Of a stretch of 21,168 nucleotides of DNA, positions 1 to 8,188 are shown in pieces. Origin of the DNA: Mesotaenium endlicherianum. Its lineage: Eukaryota; Streptophyta; Zygnematophyceae; Zygnematales; Mesotaeniaceae. A program made the position numbers and the translations under genes. Within the stretch, counting starts at the first letter, position 1, and each line of letters opens with the position of its first letter. The notes beneath the pieces were generated by a model. It was not told the DNA's origin. It saw only the letters and a program-made list of their open reading frames with translations, and searched no databases. The stretch spans positions 21,083 through 42,250 of the forward strand of contig WELA01008765.1 of assembly GCA_009602735.1 (NCBI GenBank), given 5' to 3'.

Positions 1-19
1 GGGGGGGGGGGGGGGGGGG
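1..19. repeat. Poly-G homopolymer at window start
   Basis: Nineteen consecutive G open the window, and a G-run of similar kind closes it at 21154-21168. G-runs at both ends suggest that these are the ends of an assembled contig, either at hard-to-assemble homopolymers or from a sequencing artefact. That is an inference; the run itself is plain to see. Confidence 0.9.
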
Positions 20-1013
20 AACACACCTCCTCTTGCCTTCAGTGTCTGCAACTGACTGCTGCTGCTTGCATAGCTCATTGTGTGTTCCTTCTACTGCCTC
101 CGGGCCCGTCTGTTGGGCTGCAGAGGGCGAGAAGCGGGGAGTGGTGGAGGAGGCGCGCAAGGTAGCAGCAGCAGCCAAGCCGAGGTAGCTCCTGTGCTTC
201 CTTCCCTGTGCGCGCCACCATACTATAGAGCTTTGTGGGCTGTCGATTGAAAAGTTTATCCTCCACTGCTTTTCTTCTCTTCCTCTCCCTCTCCCCCCTC
301 TCTCTCTGTGTGTCTATGTGTTTGCGCGCGCATGCGTGAGCTATGCTGTTTCGTCAAACGCTGTCAGAGTTCCTGAGAGGACAAGTCTGTATGTTAGGCT
401 GCTGTTAGGGGATAAGCGCTATCATCTCAGTTTCCAAGCTGAGTTGCCCCTCGGCAGTCTCCCCTACTCCCCCTCCTCCTCCCCCTGGTTCCTCCAGCCA
501 GCCCTCTGGTCACACACCAGCACCACGCCTTCGCCCAACGTGCACCGTGCCTGTCTTGTAGAAGCCGTGTCGAGGCCATAAGTGGAGGGAGCTCCTTTCC
601 CGCTGCCTGCACTTCACTTCTCAACCCCTTTTGGGTCCAAAGACAGGCGACAATGGGTGCACAGATGTGCATCGCCGCCTCTTCTCAGTAACATCTGTTC
701 AGCTGTCCTCCGAATCGGGCAGGCTGGCCGGCTGGCCGCCCAGTGGCTGGCTGGCTGGCTGTATGCATGCCCTAAACTTATGTGGAGCGTGAACGGCCTG
801 CTTGCCTGGACCCTTTTTAGATGCTGCTAGCTCTTGGCAACCCTTCTTTCATGCTTTGAAGTATGGAGGACATGAGAAAATTTGCGACTAGGAGGAGGAG
901 CGGGGTAGAGGGCATAGGCTGTTGTCAGCCGAAGCAACAAGAGTGAGCCAGGCAGGTGCATAGACTGTCAGCCAGCGGCTCCTCCCTGACCCTGATCGCG
1001 ACTGTCCACGCAG
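20..1013. other. No recognisable exon; probable intron or upstream part of CWC27
   Basis: About 1 kb of GC- and CT-rich DNA with no open frame that reads like a conserved protein. The next exon at 1014 begins in mid-codon after an AG, so this stretch is most simply the intron preceding it. The cyclophilin domain expected upstream in CWC27 is not encoded here in any frame I could recognise. There is a short CT-rich tract near 270-310 and a (CTGG)n tract near 744-760. Confidence 0.5.
744..760. repeat. Short (CTGG)n tract
   Basis: About four copies of the tetranucleotide CTGG, preceded by related GGCTGGCCGG sequence from about 722. It lies in the presumed intron upstream of the first CWC27 exon. 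No function is apparent. Confidence 0.7.
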
Positions 1014-2548
1014 CAGACGTGTCGTGAGCGACGATGACGACGACGACGATGATGGCAGCGACGAGGGCGGGCGAGGAGGAACGGGGGGAAGGGCAAAGAA
1101 GGAGAAGCTGCAGGTGAAGCGCAAGGGCGTCGGGTCCGAGGCCCGGGCGGCGGCTGCTGAGCTGGCGGTCGCTGACGCAGGCCTGCTGACGCCGCTGGAG
1201 CAGCAGCGCCAGCAGTACAAGCTCAAGAAGCGCAGCCTGGCCGGCCGCCAGGATAACGTCAGTCACTTTTTAGCCTTCCCCTTTCTCAGCCTGACTTGAT
1301 TCCTAATTTGACCTTGTGATCCTGACCTGGATTGACGTGCTCTGACTCAATCTGGTCTCAGCTGGTGCGATTCGGGGCATGGTCCTAATTTGGGTGCCAC
1401 TTCCTTGTACTTCAAGCCTAGGCGCATTTTCACCCCTGTGCCTTTTGTGGTCCCCAGCTTCCCGTAGGTGCTGTGCCCATGTATCCCATCCTCCTTCGCT
1501 CTTCCTGCTCGTCCTGCTCCAACTCTTTCAGCTCTTTCAGCTCTTTCAGCTCTTTCAGCTCGTTCAACCTGCAATCGAGACAGTCCGATGCGCCCAAGAG
1601 CAACCTCGGGCTTGTCGGCGTCACATGGCCATCTCCGTTGGGAACACTACGACATGCTCTTGCCATGCCTTGGATGACTTTCCACCCGGCTGTCGGTGCT
1701 GGTGCTCTCGCTCCCTGTGCTTTCAGCTCCTGCTCCCCGCACGCTCGTGTACTGCTGTGTTGCCCACGGATGCTCGCCCTGTCGTTCTCCCGTGTGACTG
1801 TTTGTGCGCAGACGCTTGCAAAGCTGGCGAGCTTCAAGTCGAAGCTGTCGCAGTCCAAGAAGGCGGGAGCGGCCTCCGTCGGCAAGGCAGAGGAGGGGAC
1901 GGGTGAGGAAGAGGACGACGAGGCGTGGATGGTGCACAAGCTCAAGTTCACGGCCGCCTCGACTAAGGTGACTCCGAGTTGCTTGCAGCTCCCTTGACCT
2001 TGATCCCGGCCTTGACGGGCGTGGGTTGGTTTGACCAGCTTTGACCTGCTTCCGGCTTTCGGAGCTCAGGCACGGGTGCACTGAGGTGGAGCTGCGAAGC
2101 ATTTTTGTCGATATCGACTGCAGCTGGCTGTATATATCTCAGGTTATGGTAGGGCTTGTAATTGGTCGCACGTGTTTGCTACACATGTCCTGGACTTCTC
2201 CTTCTTAGTTAATGAGCTAGAGGAAGACGGTTTTTGGTACTTGTTTTTGACATGCAAAAAGCAGGTAGTGCAGGTTTGTGTAGGTGATCCACCAGTATGT
2301 TGTCACTGAAGTTAATTCACATTTTCATGTCAATTTTTTGCTGTTGAATCCGTCCAGATGCATCATTGTGGACAATATTTCTCCAACCTAGTGTTTATGT
2401 TGTGCAGGGAGATATGTCCAGAAACGAGGACCCGAACCAATATGTTGTCCATGATCCTCTTCTGGAGAAAGGCAAAGAGAAGTTCAATAAGATGCAGGCA
2501 AAGATGAAGAAGCGTAACAGGGAGTGGTCGGGACGATCCCTAGACTAG
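1014..2548 (+). CDS. CWC27: CWC27/CYP57-type spliceosomal cyclophilin, C-terminal part (5' end missing)
   Basis: Three exons read as 1014-1257, 1812-1967 and 2408-2548, with AG/GT borders (donors GTCAGT and GTGACT, acceptors GCGCAG and TGTGCAG). Both introns are in phase 0, and the stop is TAG at 2546-2548. The product is about 180 C-terminal residues. It opens with an Asp run (SDDDDDDDDGSDEGG), then a basic stretch with PLEQQRQQYKLKKR. It continues with LAKLASFKSKLSQ and the acidic EEEDDEAWMVHKLKF, and ends DPLLEKGKEKFNKMQAKMKK then REWSGRSLD. From memory, LxxFKSKL, the DDExWMxHxLxF motif and the DPLLEKGKEKFN tail are hallmarks of CWC27, an NTC-associated peptidyl-prolyl isomerase-like protein of activated spliceosomes in the nucleus; the tail is notably plant-like. 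The N-terminal cyclophilin domain must lie upstream of the window. The first acceptor is a tandem CAGCAG, so the exon may start at 1014 or 1017 in the same frame. Codons in the first two exons end mostly in G or C, unlike the last exon. Confidence 0.85.
1523..1567. repeat. 9-bp intronic minisatellite (CTCTTTCAG)n
   Basis: Four exact head-to-tail copies of CTCTTTCAG (1523-1558) followed by a diverged fifth copy (CTCGTTCAA). They lie in the CWC27 intron between 1258 and 1811. Because the unit is 9 bp, all reading frames stay open across it. Each copy also resembles a pyrimidine tract plus CAG, that is, a 3' splice site. Confidence 0.9.
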
Positions 2549-3731
2549 GTGGAGGTTGCTAGAATCGCGAACCCTAGCCTACCAACGACACTTTATACTT
2601 AATGAAGTTGAGGAGCTCATGCGCGCCCCTGCTCGTATTTTACACGCTTTTACATTAGCCCCCAAGTGATTTTCAGTTGTGCACATCGAAAAATTGATGT
2701 ATGGAGACCTAAACTGGTCCATTTGGGATCCACCTAGATCGACATAGGATCACTTCCCATGGCTTCGCACATCTGTCGATGCGGGCCGTTTCACCACTTG
2801 CACGATTCAAGGGTGTCCAATCAAGTAATGATAAACTATCAGCTTATATTTCTAATCCTCATCATCTAATTTCTTCTGTACAACTGTAGTGTATAAGGAA
2901 AAAGATCCAATGTATTGAATACATTTGCATCTTTAATTACAAACCCACGAAGTCACCTCAAGTGGCACTTGTATGCTCTATGAAGAATATAGTCCGAGCT
3001 TGACAAGTAGTAGAAAATCTGGCCATGCTTGGCACTGTGTTTGCGACGCACATACTCAGCCTGTACTCAGCACATGATGTTTACTTCGAAGCATTTGACT
3101 TCGTTACGTTGTGAACTACGACGGCAAAGTCCGGATAACGTCAACGATAATGCAGGGTACGGAATTGCCTGAGAATTGTAGTGTATGCGACCAATTACAG
3201 CGAGAAAGAAGCTTCCAAGTTCCCACTCGCACAACCCTGGTGGTCCAATGTACCACGTGGACAGAGGTAAGCCTTGAGCTCTCAGTTGCTCTTAGTGGCT
3301 CTCAAGTAGCAACCAGTGTAGCGAGTGGCCTGCTTCGCCTGCTTCTGGGACTGCGCGCGCAGTCTGATTCCTTCGTTGTGGGAGCATGAGAGGACTCAGG
3401 AAACGACGACCCCCCCAGCAGAGGAGGTGGCAGATCTGCTCTCAGTCAGATACCTGGTCGAATCTCGTGCTCAGTTTTGTCCTCTTAGTTTATAACTTCC
3501 GGTACAAGCGAAACTCAGACTTGAGCTGGATGCAGCTCCTGTTCCGCTTGTTCATGTATTAACTTGCAGTTTCACTTCAGAAGTGTGCACCGAAGGAAAC
3601 AGCTTGCATATCACCGCTGAGTAATATCAGAGTACTACTAAATTAGCTGTGTAGAAGTCCACTTTGGGACGACGTTTGGGACAAGGTTTGAGGTCACCCA
3701 ATTCCACTTTGACCAACGAAGGTCATAAGCA
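2549..3731 (+). other. Intergenic spacer and probable MET1 5' leader
   Basis: This lies between the CWC27 stop and the MET1 start and has no convincing coding exon. A moderately open stretch at 3111-3389 lacks an ATG start and recognisable similarity. An ACAGAG|GTAAGC donor at 3267 and an AACTTGCAG acceptor ending at 3569 could define a 303 bp intron in the MET1 leader; this is inferred from the motifs only. The CWC27 3' end and polyadenylation region should fall in the first few hundred bases, but I see no canonical AATAAA there. Confidence 0.4.
3253..3260. promoter_or_regulatory. Perfect palindromic G-box CCACGTGG upstream of MET1
   Basis: CACGTG flanked by C and G forms an 8-bp palindrome about 475 bp upstream of the MET1 ATG. 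G-boxes are bound by bZIP and bHLH factors (HY5, PIFs) in light-regulated photosynthesis genes of plants, which would suit a thylakoid protein gene. It sits just before a possible leader donor site, so it might lie inside the transcript rather than in the promoter. A single 6-bp match can arise by chance. Confidence 0.3.
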
Positions 3732-6700
3732 ATGGCTGTAGCTGGTGCCCACCGTTTGGCAGCTTTTATCCAGACTGGATTGTCCTCTAATCAAATTGCG
3801 TCTACTCCTTCACAAAAATGTAGTAGTCCTAGTGTCTCTATGGGACCTAGGTCTTCCCTGCTGAAAGACATCACAGCAGCCGCCTCGCTTAGTTCATCTT
3901 GGCTCGGCTGCAGTAAGCAATTGAGACCCCAATTGAAGGCTGTCGCAAAGGATGTACAGACCGCAACGCCACGTGCTGGAGCTGATTACGATGAGAAGGA
4001 TGTCTATACTGTAGAGCTGGTGAAGCCTTTTGGCATCAAGTTCTATAAAGGGTCAGATGGGGGCGTCTACATTGACGCCCTTGCCCCTGGCCAAAGTGCA
4101 GATGCAACAGGAGCATTTTCACCTGGTGACAAAGTGCTGGAGACAAGGTGAATGCCGAATTGCCAGTTCTTTCCAAGAGTACGCGTTGTGCTCACCTTGT
4201 GCTATAGCAATTATTATTATGAAGCTCTTGGGTCTGGCTGTGTAAGTTCCTGTGGTCGTTCCACTAGAAACCTCTCCAGCTATATCGCAAGCATGTGTCG
4301 TCGAACTTTTAGCTGAGAATGATTTACAAAAGAAGCAGCTAGTTCAGCTCAACAACAATGTCGAAGTGTAGTCATCCTATGAAGGCAGGTTCATGTCGCA
4401 ATACCTTCACATATGTGGAGAAGCTGACCATTAGTGGATGTTGTGTTTCTTATTGATATCTTTTGTTGTTTGCAGTGCCATGTTTGGAGACGAGATGTGG
4501 CCAGCTGCTGAGTATGGTCGGACAATGTATACTGTCAAACAAAGGATTGGTATTCTTACAATGAAGATGCTCAAGAAATATGGTGAGTGGGCTCCTTTGG
4601 AGTTTTGCTGACAATCATTCGGATGTTCTCAGGCCCCTTTGATCTTATTGGGCGCCTATGAATGATGGCATACATTCCGCATGCTAATACGGGTCATCAA
4701 AACTGGACGCCATTGCACACCTGCTTTCCCACTCCATACTTATTAAAGGCATATGCCAAAGTGATGATTTCAGTCAGGCTGAAAGTGTCTGCAAGGTTTT
4801 TGGCAGTAACATAAGCTGCTCATTGCCATTCGCTTGCAGGCCAACGGGAAGCAAACTTTGTTGCTGTAAACCCAAACTATACAGCAGAGAGGAATGCCGG
4901 TAATTATGGTGATGCCATCAGAGAGAAACAGGTGAGAACATCTAGCCATGAACTTGAGCACCCGACAGGCCGGCTTCATTCTCCTAGAGCTGCTTCTTCA
5001 ATACATCATCGCCCGTAAACCCTCTGTGCACATAGAAGGCTTGAGCCTACGTATGCCTTCCAACTCTAGAAACTTGAGAGCTTCAACGGAAATCTGTGGA
5101 CTGGCAGTGACTCAATATGTGTGACCTCTACATAGGTGATCAATGGTTTTTTGGCATGCCCAATGAGCAAGATGTTTCAGTAGATTTGCCATGGCTATAT
5201 TAACGCCTAAAAATCCCTCGATGCAGATTGAAAACTACTTGAAGAAGCAAGAACTGAAGGAGCAGAGGCAGGAAGAGCTTACAGAAGGTCTCAAGCTTTA
5301 CAAGTGAGCTTGGCTCCTTTGTCCTCCCTCCTCTCACTCTGGGGTACTTTTGTGAAGTAGGAACGCTTCTTGGTGCTGCATTGTTTGCTTACCACCGGGC
5401 TCATGCACTGTTTGCTCAAGACATAACCTCATCATCGTGGCTGTTCTTCTGTCAAGCATCAGAAGTAAAGATTCATGCCGCTGAGTGTTCCAAAATGTTG
5501 GCGGTTTCCATTATGGATTTGCTTCTGGAGAAGCTAGCTATCTAGGACCCAGGAGGGCTTTTGGCCTAGAATTTGCCTAACTCTGTTCAGAAGTTTGTAG
5601 ATAGACACTGAGCTAGAACCGTGAAGCCTGCGCTCAAAGTTACAAGTAACCAACAACAAACAAGCAAATGCATATCACAAGCAGGCGTGACCTGGTCTCT
5701 ACTACTTGACACCAACCTATCAGGTTGACTGTCAGTTGATCATACCCAGAGACTGTACGCAGTCGACCCATAAGGTGTTGTAGTAGCACATTATGGTCAA
5801 GCATTCATGATTCAAGCTAAAGCACAATACGTTCAAGGAGGCCAATCCGTATGTCGAATGGATTATCTTTGTTTACAGTGAATGAGCAAGCAGGGCTAGA
5901 GGGGGGGAAAGGGGGGGGTTGAATGGGCGCAAGGAAGGGGCGGGGGGGGGGGGCTGTCAGAAGGTCTTGTGGTTGCGCTCCAAGTTTCTGCTGGTGAACG
6001 CATCCATATCATGGTTCAGGAATAGGTGCTGGCACTTGTCTTTCATTGGGCTCAGTCCGGTGTGTGGTAGAGGTTCATGCATATTTATGATGGGGTGCTC
6101 GTGACACTTCAGGAAGGGCGACTACGAAGGAGCCATGTTGAGATTTGAGACACTCCTCGGGCTTCAACCTGAATCGAGAGAAGTGGGTGTGACCAACTAC
6201 AACGTGGCTTGCTGCTATTCGAAACTTAACAAGGTGAGTCCAGCCTATACACGTATTTCACACTCCTTCAAAAAGGGAAAAAGTGCTTACCAGCACACCT
6301 CTAGTTCAATTCATGCCACTCGTGCAGTTTGTAGCTGGACCATAGAGATGAAGTTAAGGACGTGCAGGTATGAGAAGGTCACTTGCACGTGTGGTATTTC
6401 ATGGCACGCCCCCTGCAACTAAATGTGAATTCAATGCGCTCTATGACGTCCCTTCTGTAGGATTGCACAAGTTTTTATTGTGGCTTTCCAGCCTACAATC
6501 TGCTACATTTGTGTCGTTATTGGGTAGTTGCACATAGTGGTTCCTGAGTTTCATGGAGACGCCAGTAAGCGTTGGCTTGGCTGATGTGTTTGATTGACGA
6601 TGTGTGGGGCAACAGATTGAGGCTGGCTTGATAGCGCTCGAGGCTGCCATGGAGGCTGGGTTTGAAGATTACAAGGTAAGCAGATATCATGCTGAGCAGC

Positions 6701-7434
6701 GCTCTTGGTTTCTTTTTGTTTTATGATGTAAACCATATATGGGACTATTTGTATATGGGCTCAATCATGTATAAATGAATGAAAAGAACTGGACACAAGA
6801 AGCAGAATGTGAAAATTTGTGTAATAAGAAGAACGTGACTGATTACTGGTTATTTGTGGGATATGATGGAGACAGCCTTAGTATGTCATATGTCAAACGT
6901 ACGCATTGAATGGCAAGGGAGAGAACTTATAATCTAGGCAAAACTTGGGGAACAAAATTTGTGTGGTTTTTCAGAAAGCAATGAGAACCTGGCTTGGGCG
7001 TCATAGGCCAATGTGCACGTCTGTCATTGTTCTGCCTGGATCCTTAAATCTTTTAGATAGTCTGTTTGCAGATGTTGACCAGCTTCTTTTGCTGCTCAGA
7101 GTCCAGCTGCTATCTAAGCATTAGTCTCTGAATGTGCCTAGGAGCTTACAAGGAGTGTATGTGGAGAAAGGGCCGAAGCCCCATCGATGCCCAGATATCA
7201 CGTCTGAGAGGCACAGTCTTTTGTGCTTCGAAGTGGCTGTCCACTCAATTGTTTCTGATCATTTTGTGTTCTTGCACTTTGATTGTGCAGACGATTAGGA
7301 CGGACCCTGATCTCGCTAACTTAAGAGCTTCAGATAAGTTCACACCTGTCCTCAACAAGTATGATGAGCCATTCATCAACGAGAATGCAATGAAAGCCCT
7401 CAAGGGTGTCTTTGGAATGTTCGGCAAAAAGTAG
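3732..7434 (+). CDS. MET1: MET1/TEF30-type thylakoid PDZ-TPR protein for photosystem II assembly/repair
   Basis: Seven exons: 3732-4147, 4476-4582, 4840-4931, 5227-5303, 6113-6233, 6616-6675 and 7291-7434. All introns are GT-AG (the first six exons are followed by GTGAAT, GTGAGT, GTGAGA, GTGAGC, GTGAGT and GTAAGC) and the phases fit throughout. The total is 1,017 nt, or 338 codons plus TAG. The ATG sits in ATGGCT, a common plant start context. Residues 1 to about 80 are rich in Ser and Ala and poor in acidic residues, like a chloroplast transit peptide. A PDZ-like domain spans about 91-170 (VELVKPFGIKFYKG, GVYIDALAPG, GDKVLETSAMFG, WPAAEYGRTMY). A charged helix follows (YLKKQELKEQRQEEL), then a TPR-like region at about 228-291 (GDYEGAMLRFE, NYNVACCYSKLNK, GLIALEAAMEAG). 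The tail contains IRTDPDLANLR and FINENAMKALKGVFG. This matches Arabidopsis MET1 (ZKT, At1g55480) and Chlamydomonas TEF30 in order and length. Those proteins bind the PSII core at the stromal face of thylakoids and promote PSII supercomplex formation after repair. All expected parts are present, so the gene appears intact. Confidence 0.93.
5893..5953 (+). repeat. G-run cluster in MET1 intron 4, potential G-quadruplex
   Basis: Runs of 3, 7, 8, 3, 4 and 12 G (5893-5895, 5901-5907, 5911-5918, 5925-5927, 5937-5940, 5942-5953) lie on the coding strand of the longest MET1 intron, about 160 bp before the next exon. The spacing satisfies the usual four-run quadruplex pattern, so the intron RNA could fold that way. 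The exact length of the 12-G run may be unreliable in the assembly. Confidence 0.7.
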
Positions 7435-8188
7435 GTGCTGTAGCTTTCTCAGCTTATAGGTACACCTTTGATGTGCAAGCAGCGAGTCGATAATATTGGC
7501 ACTAAGTTTTTTTATACATTGCTAGTTAAAATTAGACTACTTTCTCGGAGAATTCAGTATGATCTAGCTGTAGGGCTGTTCAATCTCAGGCGTCAGGTAT
7601 CAGGTTCTTTATTTTTTCAGAAACAATACAAGAAATTCCAGTTTATGCGTAGTCTGGTTGCTGTTGAATTTGCAGGATCGTATCAGATAAAGGCATAAAA
7701 ATATTTATGACTGCACTATTTTCCATACGCGCACCACGTTCCACAATCTTGAGTGCATCTTTCTAGCAACCTGGAGAAGGTTGCTGCGACTAGTACGTGA
7801 ATGAGACTCACAGATCTGAGAAATGTATTCGAGACTAAGAAAAAACCATGGGGTGATAACTTCCTCCAAAATTCGGGTGTTCAATGCGTAAGTTTTGCGG
7901 TCGCGCCATGATTTCAAACTTTTTGTTTATTTCAGCCCATTGTAGCCCCGATGATTACAAATGAAATCAATAGGGAAGCCAACTTGCAATTCTTGCGAAA
8001 ACTTTTAAGCAAGTTGAAAGTTGCAGCCACTGAGCACCCCATGAAAAGAACACTTAGATTGTGCCTAGTACCATTGCACCGTGGTAATCTCGACATATGA
8101 ATATTTACCCGTGAGCCCTTTGTTTAAGAGGAAGATGTACACCCAACGTACAGTCCTCGGTGTACGTGCTTAACAACTAGCCAAAGAA
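7435..8188. other. Convergent spacer between MET1 and the Tudor-like gene
   Basis: This is a 754 bp region where two genes end tail to tail, so both 3' UTRs should lie here. It is AT-rich and has no reading frame with protein-like features. The short open frames at 7468-7698 and 7705-7917 look like chance. No RNA gene or mobile element was recognised. Confidence 0.55.

Noticed and set aside
1430..1951. Long minus-strand open frames of about 150-175 residues at 1430-2102
   Set aside because: They are antisense to the CWC27 exon and intron, kept open by GC-rich sequence and the 9-bp repeat. Spliced plus-strand exons with conserved residues explain the region.
3111..3389. Open frame upstream of MET1
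   Set aside because: It begins at a GTG, has no protein-like motif, and a GTAAGC donor cuts it at 3267. It is better read as leader or intergenic DNA.
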